Part shown: in pieces, positions 15,648 through 24,121 of the stretch | Layout of the letters: each line of letters begins with the position of its first letter | How positions within the stretch are numbered: the first letter of the stretch is position 1 | Source of the DNA: Brevundimonas lutea | GTDB lineage: Bacteria; Pseudomonadota; Alphaproteobacteria; Caulobacterales; Caulobacteraceae | Length of the DNA stretch: 64,000 bases | Assembly (NCBI RefSeq): GCF_003704105.1 | Contig: NZ_QUOQ01000003.1 | Span: forward strand, 62,001 to 126,000 | Direction of reading: 5' to 3' | Position numbers and translations under genes: made by a program | The notes under the pieces: generated by a model | Database searches by the model: none | What the model was told of the DNA's origin: nothing | Seen by the model: the letters and a program-made list of their open reading frames with translations, nothing else

Positions 15648-17177
15648 ATGGCCTACAGATCCCTGCGTGACTTCATCGACCGGCTGGAGGCGGCGGGCGA
15701 GCTGGTGCGGGTGTCCGAGCCGGTCTCGACCGTGCTGGAGATGACCGAGATCCAGACGCGTCTGCTGCGGAACGGCGGGCCGGCGGTTCTGTTCGAACGG
15801 CCGGTGAAGGCGGACGGGACGCCGTCGGACATTCCGGTGCTGGTCAATCTGTTCGGCACGGTGAAGCGGGTGGCCATGGGGGTTACTCTGGAGGGCCGCG
15901 AGCGGACCACGGCGGGCGAACTGCGCGAGGTGGGCGAGCTGCTGGCCTTCCTGCGCAATCCCGAGCCGCCGCGGGGCCTGAAAGACGCCTGGGAGATGCT
16001 GCCCCTGGCGCAGACTGTGATGGGCATGCGGCCGAAGACGGTGAAGAAGGCGCCGGTGCAGGAGGTGGTCGAGACCGGCGACCGGATCGATTTGGGGTCT
16101 CTCCCGATCCAGACCTGCTGGCCGGGAGAACCCGCGCCGCTGATCACCTGGGGCCTGGTGGTGACCAAGGGTCCGTCGGACGACCGCGAGGATAACTTCA
16201 ACCTGGGCATCTACCGGATGCAGGTGCTGGGGCGCGACCGCGCCATCATGCGCTGGCTGGCCCACCGGGGCGGCGCCCAGCACTACGCCCGGCACAAGAA
16301 GGCCGGAAAACGCGAGCCGTTGCCGGTGGCGGTGGTGCTGGGGGCCGATCCCGGGACGATCCTGGCGGCGGTGACGCCGGTGCCGGACACCCTGTCTGAG
16401 TATCAGTTCGCCGGCCTGCTGCGCGGGGCCAAGGCCGAGCTGGTCGCCTGCAAGACCCAGCCCCTGATGGTTCCGGCCCAGGCCGAGATCGTGCTGGAGG
16501 GCGAGGTGCTTCTGGACGAGCACGCGGCGGAGGGGCCCTACGGCGATCACACCGGCTATTACAATTCGGTCGAGACCTTCCCGGTGTTCCGAGTGACGGC
16601 GATCACGCGGCGCAAGGACCCAATCTATCTGTCCACCTTCACCGGCCGGCCGCCGGACGAGCCCAGCGTGCTGGGCGAGGCGCTGAACGAGGTCTTCATC
16701 CCCCTGCTGCGCCAGCAGTTTCCGGAGATCGTGGACTTCTGGCTGCCGCCCGAGGGGTGCAGTTATCGGATCGCCGTGGTGTCGATGAAGAAGGCCTATC
16801 CCGGCCACGCCAAGCGGGTGATGCTGGGCGTGTGGAGCTATCTGCGGCAGTTCATGTACACCAAGTGGGTCATCGTCGTGGACCACGACATCGACGCCCG
16901 CGACTGGAAGGACGTGATGTGGGCCCTGTCCACCAAGATGGACCCGGCGCGCGACATCACCGTCATCGAGAACACCCCCATCGACTATCTGGACTTCGCC
17001 AGCCCGGAGAGCGGCCTGGGCTCCAAGATCGGCCTGGACGCCACCGACAAGTGGCCGCCCGAGACCAAGCGGGAGTGGGGCGAGGAAATCCGCATGGATG
17101 AGGCGGTGGTCCAGCGGGTCTCGGAGATGTGGGATCGGCTCGGGCTGCCGGGCGACGGCTCGCCGATATGGGAGTAA
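15648..17177 (+). CDS. ubiD: UbiD family decarboxylase
   Basis: UbiD decarboxylates 4-hydroxy-3-polyprenylbenzoate in ubiquinone biosynthesis, using prenylated FMN made by UbiX. The 509 residues match the family. Typical blocks are the [19 protein letters not shown] opening, the [20 protein letters not shown] prFMN-binding region, the AEIVLEGE and [11 protein letters not shown] segments with catalytic Glu and Arg positions nearby, and [27 protein letters not shown] lies upstream of the ATG. No ubiX is in the window. The 3' end overlaps a small membrane protein by 10 bases. A role in quinone synthesis is likely, though UbiD relatives act on other aromatic acids. Confidence 0.92.
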   Translation: MAYRSLRDFIDRLEAAGELVRVSEPVSTVLEMTEIQTRLLRNGGPAVLFERPVKADGTPSDIPVLVNLFGTVKRVAMGVTLEGRERTTAGELREVGELLAFLRNPEPPRGLKDAWEMLPLAQTVMGMRPKTVKKAPVQEVVETGDRIDLGSLPIQTCWPGEPAPLITWGLVVTKGPSDDREDNFNLGIYRMQVLGRDRAIMRWLAHRGGAQHYARHKKAGKREPLPVAVVLGADPGTILAAVTPVPDTLSEYQFAGLLRGAKAELVACKTQPLMVPAQAEIVLEGEVLLDEHAAEGPYGDHTGYYNSVETFPVFRVTAITRRKDPIYLSTFTGRPPDEPSVLGEALNEVFIPLLRQQFPEIVDFWLPPEGCSYRIAVVSMKKAYPGHAKRVMLGVWSYLRQFMYTKWVIVVDHDIDARDWKDVMWALSTKMDPARDITVIENTPIDYLDFASPESGLGSKIGLDATDKWPPETKREWGEEIRMDEAVVQRVSEMWDRLGLPGDGSPIWE

Positions 17178-17437
17178 GGCGTCACGGCTGGACGCTGCTG
17201 GGCCCGGCGCTGTTCCTTCTGGTGATCTGGGCGGGGACTTATGTCGCCTACCGCGGCGAACACGGCGCCTCCAGGTCGCCCGACGGCCGAATGCATGTTG
17301 TCTATCCGACTTCGCGGATGGGTGACTTTGCCTATCAATTTTTCCAGCCGCTGCGGTGGCTGGAAGAGAGATATGCGGGCTCCACGTCCGAACGGCGCGA
17401 AGTCGCGTCACCAGACCTAGTGGGTGAGGCGGAATAG
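17168..17437 (+). CDS. Small hypothetical single-pass membrane protein
   Basis: This 89-residue product starts at an ATG inside the ubiD 3' end and overlaps it by 10 bases. It has one membrane segment near the N terminus ([20 protein letters not shown], about residues 7-26) and a short soluble tail with a [14 protein letters not shown] segment. I recognise no family. The tight overlap suggests translational coupling to UbiD, so it could be a membrane partner, but that is inference. Confidence 0.6.
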   Translation: MGVRRHGWTLLGPALFLLVIWAGTYVAYRGEHGASRSPDGRMHVVYPTSRMGDFAYQFFQPLRWLEERYAGSTSERREVASPDLVGEAE

Positions 17438-17477
17438 CCGAACTGGAATTCGGGCCAAGCGTCACCATATCAGAGCC

Positions 17478-17687
17478 ATGAATCATCGACCAACGACACT
17501 CGAACGCGCCTATCAGCTGGCGGAGAGCGGCGAATGCGCCAGCGTCAGCGACATCAAGAAGCGGCTGATGGCCGAACACTACACCGACGTGCAGGGCCAG
17601 CTTTATGGCTCGGCTGTGACCACGGCCCTGCGAAAACTGACGGAGAAGGCGGCCGCGACCCGTACGGCGAGTGGCGGCCCGGATTAG
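17478..17687 (+). CDS. Small conserved hypothetical protein
   Basis: The 69-residue product is cytosolic and helical. Its pattern TTLERAYQLAESGECASVSDIK, LMAEHYTD.QGQLYG and TALRKL resembles small uncharacterised proteins I recall from sphingomonads and relatives; no function is known to me. The motif order suggests a short DNA- or RNA-binding helical domain, which is only a guess. The ATG at 17478 begins where conservation begins; the frame to 17424 adds a basic, unrelated stretch. Confidence 0.6.
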   Translation: MNHRPTTLERAYQLAESGECASVSDIKKRLMAEHYTDVQGQLYGSAVTTALRKLTEKAAATRTASGGPD

Positions 17688-17696
17688 CGACGAGGC

Positions 17697-17749
17697 ATCA
17701 CAGGTTGCGAACGCGCTGCCGGTAACCCTACCGTGTTACGCCCTGTGAT
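17697..17749. repeat. Inverted repeat with 8-bp perfect arms
   Basis: ATCACAGG (17697-17704) and its exact complement CCTGTGAT (17742-17749) flank 37 bases that include a smaller pair, GTAAC (17722-17726) and GTTAC (17735-17739). It lies between two small genes, upstream of the secreted Cys-rich protein. It may be a hairpin or an operator; there is no T-run to make it an intrinsic terminator. Confidence 0.4.
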
Positions 17750-17812
17750 TGGCCTTGGGCGGTCTGCACTGAAAGTCTGGGCTCCAAGGGGGCTCTGATA
17801 GGGAGACCAACG

Positions 17813-18043
17813 ATGAGGAAGCTACGCACAATCATGTCGGGCCTCGCCGTCGCGGCGGCCTTGACCCTCACCGGCGGAGCCACCGCCAACAACCAGCCCG
17901 CCTGTGCGGCGGCCAACTGCGCCGGCTATTGCGAGTGCGTCTGGCAATGCTCGGCCAGCGGCCAGGGTGGCGACTGCTTGGAACGTTGCCAGAAACTGCA
18001 GCCCAAGGGCGTAATCTGCAACTGCGGCGTTAGTCCCTACTGA
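17813..18043 (+). CDS. Small secreted cysteine-rich protein
   Basis: The 76-residue product has a clear Sec signal: MRKLR, then a hydrophobic Ala/Leu core, then GGATA just before residue 26. The mature part is about 51 residues with nine cysteines, arranged C-x4-C-x3-C-x-C-x3-C-x8-C-x3-C-x9-C-x-C. Such density implies disulfides or metal binding in the periplasm or outside the cell. I recognise no family. AGGGAG precedes the ATG by about 7 bases. It is a stand-alone gene. The odd number of cysteines would leave one free or used between molecules. Confidence 0.7.
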   Translation: MRKLRTIMSGLAVAAALTLTGGATANNQPACAAANCAGYCECVWQCSASGQGGDCLERCQKLQPKGVICNCGVSPY

Positions 18044-18128
18044 CGCCATCGGCCGCGCCGGGCTGACCTCGGCGCGGCCTCCGTCCTGAGCTTTGCGGAC
18101 GGCCTTGCCGTTCGACGACATCCGGGCC

Positions 18129-19988
18129 ATGCCTTGGCCCATGCGAAGCGCCTTGATCGCCGCGGCCGTTGCCGCCCTAAGCCTGACCCTCCTGTCGTCG
18201 AGTCCCGTGATGTCCCAGACCCCGCCGCCCGTTTCCAACGCCGCGCCGTGGGATCAGGACTTCCTGCCGCCGGCGCCGGCGTGGGATGGGGCCAGCCGGT
18301 CGCTGCTGCGTGACACCGCCGATCCGTGGGTCACCGCCTTTGAGGCCGATTCCGAGCATGACTTCTCGCCAGACTACGCCGACACGCGCGCCTGGTTCGA
18401 CCGGCTGGATGCGGCCTCGGAGTTGATCCGCATCGAGGCGTTCGGCGTGTCGCCTGAGGGTCGGCCCATTTACGCCGTGATCGCGTCCAAGGACGGCGCG
18501 ACCTTTGATCCGGCCAAGCCGGTTCTGCTGGCCCAGGCCGGCATCCATCCGGGCGAGATCGACGGCAAGGACGCCGGCATGATGCTGCTCCGCGATATCG
18601 CCATGTACGGCAAGGACGGCTTGCTCGATCGGGTCAATCTGATCCTGGTGCCGATCCTGTCTGTGGATGGGCACGAGCGGGCGGGCGCCTATTCGCGCCC
18701 GAACCAGCGTGGGCCGCGCGTCCAGGGCTGGCGTCACACCGCGACCAACCAGAACCTCAACCGCGACTACATGAAGCTGGACCAGATCGAGATGCAGGCG
18801 GTGCGCGGCCTGATCCTGAAGTACCGGCCCGACCTCTATGTCGACATCCACGTCACCGACGGCCTGGATTACCAGTACGACGTCACCTACGGCTTCAACG
18901 GCGAGAACGGCGTGTGGAGCCGCAGTCCGGCCACGGCGCGCTGGCTGGACGACACCTTCAAGCCGGCCATGAACGCGGCGCTGGAAGGGCAGGGGCATAT
19001 CCCTGGCGAGCTGGTCTTCGGCATCGACGATGCGAACCCCAGGGCGGGGCTATCGGACGGGGGCCTCGGCGAGCGCTTTTCAAACGGCTGGGGCTCGGCG
19101 GCGCATGTGCCGACCATCCTGATCGAGAACCACAGCCTGAAGCCGCATGAGCAGCGGGTGCTGGGAACCTACGTCTTCCTGGAAGAGGCGATGCGCCTCC
19201 TGGCTGAACAGGGCGCCGACCTGCGCCGCGCCGTGGCCGAGGACAGCGCATTGCGTCCTGAACAGGTGCCGGCCAATTTCGAGAGCGATCCCGAGCCGGC
19301 CTACACCCGCGCCTTCAAGGGCATCCGCTATGACACCTATCGCAGCGAGGCGTCCGGGCGCGACGAAATCCGCTGGCTGGGCGAGCCCGACCCCGAGTTG
19401 TGGCAGGTGCCCTTCTACGTGTCCCGTCCCACCCTCATGCTGGATCGGCCCCAGGCCTATTGGGTTCCGGGCCATCGGCCGGACCTGATCGAGCGGCTGC
19501 GCCTGCACGGCGTGACGATGGAGACGCTGGACGCTCCGCGGACCGTGACCGTCGACATGCTGCGGCTGGTGGATCCGGTGGTGTCGGCCCGCACCAACGA
19601 GGGCCATGTGCCGATCTCCGTCAAGACGGTCGAAGCCGAGCGTCGCAACTGGGCCTTCCCGCCCGGCTCGGTCCGTGTCTCGACGGATCAGCCCCTCGGG
19701 GACGTGGCCGTGCTGTTGCTGGAGCCGCAATCGTCGGAGGGCTTCTTCGCCTGGGGCATGATCCCCGAGGTGCTGAACCGGGTCGAATACATGGAGGCCT
19801 ACGCCATCGCGCCCCTGGCCGACCGCATGCTGGCCGCCGATCCCGCCCTGAAGGCCGAGTTTGAAACCAAGCTGGCGGCCGAGCCGGACTTCGCCGCCGA
19901 TGGCGACGCGCGGCTGCAGTGGTTCTATGAGCGGACGCCCTATTACGACGACCGGTATCGCCTCTATCCCATCGCGCGGGAGACCTGA
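18129..19988 (+). CDS. M14 family zinc carboxypeptidase, exported
   Basis: This protein of about 619 residues has an N-terminal signal (hydrophobic stretch after MRSAL, ending near VMSQ) and an M14-type catalytic domain. The zinc motif HxxE is HPGE (about residues 139-142) in AGIHPGEIDGKDAG, with the third-ligand region VDIHVTDGLDYQYDV later. A long C-terminal region follows that is common in this M14 subgroup. It probably trims peptides in the periplasm. Starts at 18129 and 18141 are equally plausible, neither having a strong ribosome site. A MAPEG gene follows after 2 bases. Confidence 0.85.
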   Translation: MPWPMRSALIAAAVAALSLTLLSSSPVMSQTPPPVSNAAPWDQDFLPPAPAWDGASRSLLRDTADPWVTAFEADSEHDFSPDYADTRAWFDRLDAASELIRIEAFGVSPEGRPIYAVIASKDGATFDPAKPVLLAQAGIHPGEIDGKDAGMMLLRDIAMYGKDGLLDRVNLILVPILSVDGHERAGAYSRPNQRGPRVQGWRHTATNQNLNRDYMKLDQIEMQAVRGLILKYRPDLYVDIHVTDGLDYQYDVTYGFNGENGVWSRSPATARWLDDTFKPAMNAALEGQGHIPGELVFGIDDANPRAGLSDGGLGERFSNGWGSAAHVPTILIENHSLKPHEQRVLGTYVFLEEAMRLLAEQGADLRRAVAEDSALRPEQVPANFESDPEPAYTRAFKGIRYDTYRSEASGRDEIRWLGEPDPELWQVPFYVSRPTLMLDRPQAYWVPGHRPDLIERLRLHGVTMETLDAPRTVTVDMLRLVDPVVSARTNEGHVPISVKTVEAERRNWAFPPGSVRVSTDQPLGDVAVLLLEPQSSEGFFAWGMIPEVLNRVEYMEAYAIAPLADRMLAADPALKAEFETKLAAEPDFAADGDARLQWFYERTPYYDDRYRLYPIARET

Positions 19989-19990
19989 CG

Positions 19991-20395
19991 GTGGACGGGG
20001 TCACCGCCTCGGCTCAGGCCGCAGCGCTGTGGGCGGGCCTGGGCATGCTGCTGCTGCTGGGGCTGTCCAGCCTGGTGGTGCGGCGGCGTCGTCGGCATCT
20101 GGTGGCGTTCGGCGACGGCGGTGTGCCGGAGTTGGCCCAGGCCATCCGGGCCTTCGGGAACGCCACCGAATATCTGCCGGTCGGCATAGCCGCGCTGGTG
20201 CTGCTGGCCGTGCTCTCGGCCCCGGCTTATCTGATCCACGGCCTGGGCGGCGCCCTGCTGTTCGGGCGTGTGGTTCATGCGGCTGGGCTGATCTTCCTGC
20301 CTTCGTCGTCGATCGGCCGGGTGGTCGGGATGATGTTCACCTGGATGCCTCTGCTGATCACCGCCATCGTGCTGATCGCCTACGCCGTGGTCTGA
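19991..20395 (+). CDS. MAPEG family membrane protein
   Basis: This 134-residue protein fits the MAPEG superfamily of membrane-associated eicosanoid/glutathione proteins: four hydrophobic segments with the RAFGNATEYLPVGIAALVLL motif, including the conserved N-A-x-E-Y. Bacterial members may have glutathione transferase activity; many are uncharacterised. The start is GTG, two bases after the stop of the M14 peptidase, so the two are probably co-transcribed. Confidence 0.88.
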   Translation: MDGVTASAQAAALWAGLGMLLLLGLSSLVVRRRRRHLVAFGDGGVPELAQAIRAFGNATEYLPVGIAALVLLAVLSAPAYLIHGLGGALLFGRVVHAAGLIFLPSSSIGRVVGMMFTWMPLLITAIVLIAYAVV

Positions 20396-20433
20396 CGCGT
20401 TGCGCTGACGGGACGGCCCGGCCATATCGGGGC

Positions 20434-21780
20434 ATGGCTTCTGACACATCCACTGATTTGCTCCCCGACCTGATCCAGCGCGCCCTCAAGGGCGGCGCCG
20501 ACGCCGCCGAGTGCGTCTTCGCCGATCGCAGCACACTGTCGGTGGGGGTCAGAAACGGGGCCCTGGAATCGGTCGAGCGCGAGGAGAGCCGCGACCTGGG
20601 CCTGCGCGTCTTCATCGGCCGGCGGCAGGCGACGGTGTCCGCCTCGGACCTGTCCGAGCGGACGCTGGAGAGACTGGTAGACAGGGCCGTGGCCATGGCG
20701 AAGCTGGCCCCTGAAGATCCCTATTCCACGCTGGCGCCCGAGGATCGGCTGGCGCGCGGCCCGCACCGCGATCTGGACCTGTTCGACGGGGTGGAGCGAT
20801 CGGCCGAACAGCTTGAGGCCGCTGCGGTCGAGGCAGAGGCGGCGGCACGCGCCGTGGACGGCGTAGCCAAATCCGAAGGCGGCGAGGCCAGCTGGTCCGA
20901 GGGGACTTGGCGGCTGGTCACCTCTCATGGGTTCGACGGGCGGCATCGCGGATCGTCCCACGCGCTGGGCGTCGGCGTCATCGCCCAGAAGGACGGCGGG
21001 GGCATGGAGCGCGGCAGCGAAAACCGCGCCACGCGGCACCTGACCGACCTGCCCGGCGCCCACTGGATCGGCGAGCAGGCGGGACATCGCGCCGTCGCCC
21101 GCCTGGGCCCGCGCAAGATCGGCTCGACCACCGCGCCGGTGATCTTCGACAATCGGGTCTCGGGCCAGATCATCTCGCCCCTGGTCCAGGCCATGTCGGG
21201 CGCCGCCGTGGCGCGCGGCGTCAGCTTCGTGAAGGATCGGCTGGGCCAGCCGGTGTTGTCGGACGGCGTCACCCTGATCGACGATCCGTTCCGGCCGCGC
21301 GGGCTGGGCTCGACGCCCTTCGACGACGAGGGGGTCGAGGTGGAACGGCGCGAGCTGGTCACCAAGGGCGTGATCAACACCTGGCTGCTGAACACGGCGG
21401 CCGCGGCGCAACTGGGCCTCGAAACAACCGGTCATGCCTCGCGCGGCGGCGCTGGCGCGGCCGGCGTGTCGAGCCACAATCTCCATGTCGAGCCGGGCGA
21501 GCACGACCTCGCCGGCCTCATGCGTGAGGCGGGCAGGGGACTGGTGGTTACCTCAATGTTCGGGCCGTCGCTGAACCCCAACACTGGCGACTGGTCGGCG
21601 GGGGTGTCGGGCTACTGGTTCGAGGACGGCGAGCGGGCCTATCCGGTCAGCGAGGTCACGGTCGCGGGCCCCCTGACGGAGCTCTACAAGCGGCTGGTGG
21701 TGGGCTCCGACCTGGAGTTCCGCTCCAGCTTCAACACGCCCAGCCTGTTGATCGACCGCGTCGCCATCGCGGGCAAATGA
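20434..21780 (+). CDS. pmbA: TldD/PmbA family metalloprotease subunit (TldE/PmbA type)
   Basis: PmbA (TldE) forms a heterodimeric protease with TldD that processes microcin-type peptides and degrades CcdA in E. coli. The 448-residue product has family segments: the AECVFADRSTLSVGVRNG start, LGLRVFIGRRQATVSASD, RKIGSTTAPVIFDNRVSG, GLGSTPFDDEGVEVERRELV and SLNPNTGDWSAGVSGYWFE. There is no HExxxH, which marks it as the PmbA rather than the TldD subunit. No tldD is in the window. The ATG at 20434 is where homology begins. Its stop overlaps cysQ by ATGA. Confidence 0.9.
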   Translation: MASDTSTDLLPDLIQRALKGGADAAECVFADRSTLSVGVRNGALESVEREESRDLGLRVFIGRRQATVSASDLSERTLERLVDRAVAMAKLAPEDPYSTLAPEDRLARGPHRDLDLFDGVERSAEQLEAAAVEAEAAARAVDGVAKSEGGEASWSEGTWRLVTSHGFDGRHRGSSHALGVGVIAQKDGGGMERGSENRATRHLTDLPGAHWIGEQAGHRAVARLGPRKIGSTTAPVIFDNRVSGQIISPLVQAMSGAAVARGVSFVKDRLGQPVLSDGVTLIDDPFRPRGLGSTPFDDEGVEVERRELVTKGVINTWLLNTAAAAQLGLETTGHASRGGAGAAGVSSHNLHVEPGEHDLAGLMREAGRGLVVTSMFGPSLNPNTGDWSAGVSGYWFEDGERAYPVSEVTVAGPLTELYKRLVVGSDLEFRSSFNTPSLLIDRVAIAGK

Positions 21781-22574
21781 GCGCTGAGCTTCTCGACGAC
21801 CTGGCGCTGATCCGCGCCGCCGCCGCCGAGGCCGGCGCCCTGGCGCTGAGCGAGCGGGCGAAAGGGCTCGATATCCGCTCCAAGCCCGGCGGATCACCCG
21901 TGACCAGCGCCGACCTCAAGGTCGACGCCCTGCTGCGGAATCGCCTGCTGAGCGCGCGCCCCGATTATGGCTGGCTGTCGGAAGAGACGGCCGACGCCCC
22001 GGAGCGGCTGACCCGGCGACGAATCTTCGTGGTCGACCCCATCGACGGCACGGTCGCCTTCATGAAGGACCGGCCGTGGTGGTGCGTGCCCATCGCTGTC
22101 ATCGACGGAGACCAACCGGTCGCGGCGGTGATCCATGCCCCGGCCCTGAACGAGACCTTCGAGGCGACCCTGGGCGGCGGCGCCCGACTGAACGGCCAGC
22201 CCATCGCGGCGGCGGACGTCGCCAGCCTGGATGACGCCTCGGTGCTGGCCGACGCCCGGATCCTGGAAGGACCGCAATGGGTCGAGCCGTGGCCGCCGAT
22301 GCGGTTCGAACGCCGCAACGCCATCGCCTACCGTATGGCTCTGGTGGCGTCCGGCGCCTTCGATGCCACCCTGGCCCTGACGCCGAAATGGGACTGGGAC
22401 ATCGCCGCCGGCGCTCTGGTGGCGACCGAGGCCGGTGCTCTGGTCACCGATCATCACGGTCGCCCGTGGGCCTTCAACCGGGCCGATCCGCGCCAGCCCA
22501 GCATCGTCTGCGCCGCCGCCGGCGTGCATCCGCTGATCGTCCAGCGCACCCGGTCGATTCCGCTCGCGCTCTAG
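21777..22574 (+). CDS. cysQ: 3'(2'),5'-bisphosphate nucleotidase CysQ (inositol monophosphatase family)
   Basis: CysQ recycles 3'-phosphoadenosine 5'-phosphate from sulfate assimilation. The 265-residue product has the Li-sensitive phosphatase motifs: GSPVTSADLKVD, the LSEE metal site, VDPIDGTVAFMK (DPIDGT box) and WDWDIAAGALVATEAGA. The DPIDGT-type core is shared with inositol monophosphatases, so substrate choice is inferred from the CysQ-like overall pattern. It is translationally coupled to pmbA through a 4-base overlap, a pairing seen in alphaproteobacteria. Confidence 0.88.
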   Translation: MSAELLDDLALIRAAAAEAGALALSERAKGLDIRSKPGGSPVTSADLKVDALLRNRLLSARPDYGWLSEETADAPERLTRRRIFVVDPIDGTVAFMKDRPWWCVPIAVIDGDQPVAAVIHAPALNETFEATLGGGARLNGQPIAAADVASLDDASVLADARILEGPQWVEPWPPMRFERRNAIAYRMALVASGAFDATLALTPKWDWDIAAGALVATEAGALVTDHHGRPWAFNRADPRQPSIVCAAAGVHPLIVQRTRSIPLAL

Positions 22575-22640
22575 GCTCGCCAGTCGCGTTTCACCACGCT
22601 AGAACAGCCCTTCCGCCCTCTCGCTCCCCCGAGACATGAC

Positions 22641-23441
22641 ATGACCCGACGCCTGATCCTTCTCGCCGCCGCCAGCCTGATCGTGGCCGCCTGTTCTCGG
22701 GGCGAGGCGACCCCGGACGCCGAGGCCGCCCTGGTGGTCGGCGCCACCGCCGTTCCGCATGCCGAAATCCTGGAATTCATCGAGCCGCTGATGGCGGAGC
22801 GCGGTGCTCCGATCGAGGTTCGGGTTTTCAACGACTACGTTCAGCCGAATGTCCAACTTGCGGAGGGCCGGATCGACGCCAACTATTTCCAGACCAAGCC
22901 CTATCTGGATGAGTTCAATGCCGCGCGCAGCACGAACCTGGTGACGGTTGCGGGGGTGCATGTGGAGCCGCTGGGCGCTTATTCGCGCCGTCACGCCTCA
23001 ATCGAGGCGGTGCCGAACGGGGGCGAAGTGGCCTTGCCCAACGACGCCTCGAACACCGGGCGCTCGCTACTGCTGCTTCAGAGCGCGGGGCTAATCCAGT
23101 TGCGAGACGGCGACAACCCGCTGCAGACCGTGCGCGACATCACCGGCAATCCCAAGGGCCTGACCTTCCGCGAGATTGAGGCGGCGACCATCCCCCGCAT
23201 TCTCGACCAGGTCGATCTGGCGGTGATCAACACCAACTACGCGCTGGATGCGGGGCTAAATCCACGCACCGACGCTCGCGCTCTTGAGGGCGGCGACAGC
23301 CCCTATGTGAACTATCTGGTCGCCCGGCCCGAGGACACCAACGACCGCCGCATCCAGACGCTGGCGGAGGTGCTGCGCAGCCAGGAGGTGCGCGACTTCA
23401 TCGCCGAGAAATACGACGGGGCGGTGATCCCGGCGGCCTGA
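22641..23441 (+). CDS. MetQ/NlpA family substrate-binding lipoprotein
   Basis: This 266-residue lipoprotein (signal, then lipobox VAACSRG with Cys near residue 18) is of the MetQ/NlpA family, which binds methionine for the MetNI ABC transporter. Family marks are VVGATAVPHAEILEFIEPLM, the VQPNVQLAEGRIDANYFQTK block, and LPNDASNTGRSLLLLQSAGL. No metN or metI lies beside it, so it is an orphan binding protein here. The 66-base leader is too short for, and does not resemble, a SAM-II riboswitch. Its stop lies 2 bases from that of the convergent reductase gene. Confidence 0.9.
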   Translation: MTRRLILLAAASLIVAACSRGEATPDAEAALVVGATAVPHAEILEFIEPLMAERGAPIEVRVFNDYVQPNVQLAEGRIDANYFQTKPYLDEFNAARSTNLVTVAGVHVEPLGAYSRRHASIEAVPNGGEVALPNDASNTGRSLLLLQSAGLIQLRDGDNPLQTVRDITGNPKGLTFREIEAATIPRILDQVDLAVINTNYALDAGLNPRTDARALEGGDSPYVNYLVARPEDTNDRRIQTLAEVLRSQEVRDFIAEKYDGAVIPAA

Positions 23442-23443
23442 GC

Positions 23444-24055
23444 CTAGTCGCCGCTTTCCGGGACCGGATAGACTTCCGGCTTCATGACCTTGGCCAGAGC
23501 GATCAGGTTGCGGGCGGCATTGCGGCCGACGCGGTCGGAATAGTCGTGCCCCTGATCGGTCTCGACATAGTCAGGACCAGGGCCCGGGCCGAGGTGCCAG
23601 TAGGTCCAGGACTGGCCCGGGATAGTGAAGCCCATGTCGATCAGGCCCTGACAGACCGTGGCGACAATATTGTGGGCGCCGTCTTCGTTGCCGGTGATGA
23701 CCACACCGGCCACCTTGCCAAACGCGACCGGGCGACCCGAGTGGTCGGTTTCAGCGAACCAGGCGTCCATGCGCTCCAGGGCGCGCAGGCAGACGCTCGA
23801 CATCTGCCCCAGCCAGGTCGGGGTGGCGAAGACCACGATGTCAGCGGCCTTGAGCTTTTCGTCCACGTCCGGCCACTGATCGCCGTCGCCCTCGTCGCCG
23901 GTGACCCCGGGCTTGATGTCCAGATCGACCAGCCGGATCAGTTCGACCTCGGCGCCGCCCTTCTCCAGTTCGGCGAACACCACCTTGGCCAGCGCCTCTG
24001 TCGACGAGGTCGCCGGCGACGGCTTCAGGGTGCAGTTCAGGACGACGGCCTTCAT
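23444..24055 (-). CDS. Flavodoxin-like NAD(P)H-dependent oxidoreductase
   Basis: The 203-residue product has the FMN_red/flavodoxin-like fold: VVLNCTLKPSPATSSTEAL for the phosphate loop, then FATPTWLGQMSSVCLRALER, the flavin-binding segment, and VAGVVITGNEDGAH. It likely reduces flavin, quinone or other electrophiles with NAD(P)H; the substrate is unknown. It sits between two outward features, convergent with the metQ-like gene and divided by 66 bases from the LytM lipoprotein gene on the same strand. Confidence 0.83.
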   Translation of the reverse strand: MKAVVLNCTLKPSPATSSTEALAKVVFAELEKGGAEVELIRLVDLDIKPGVTGDEGDGDQWPDVDEKLKAADIVVFATPTWLGQMSSVCLRALERMDAWFAETDHSGRPVAFGKVAGVVITGNEDGAHNIVATVCQGLIDMGFTIPGQSWTYWHLGPGPGPDYVETDQGHDYSDRVGRNAARNLIALAKVMKPEVYPVPESGD

Positions 24056-24121
24056 GGGCTCTCCTCGCTCAGGATGATCGAAGAGAAGCGCCGCCTCGCC
24101 GGGGATGTTCCCGCGAACCCC

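Noticed and set aside
15552-17579. Long minus-strand open frame (675 codons) across ubiD
   Set aside because: It is antisense to the well-supported ubiD gene, has low-complexity Arg/His/Gly-rich translation and no family motifs; high GC makes such shadow frames common.
22575-22640. SAM-II type riboswitch before the metQ-like gene
   Set aside because: The 66-base leader lacks the conserved stem-loop and pseudoknot elements, and no run of the expected motif was found.
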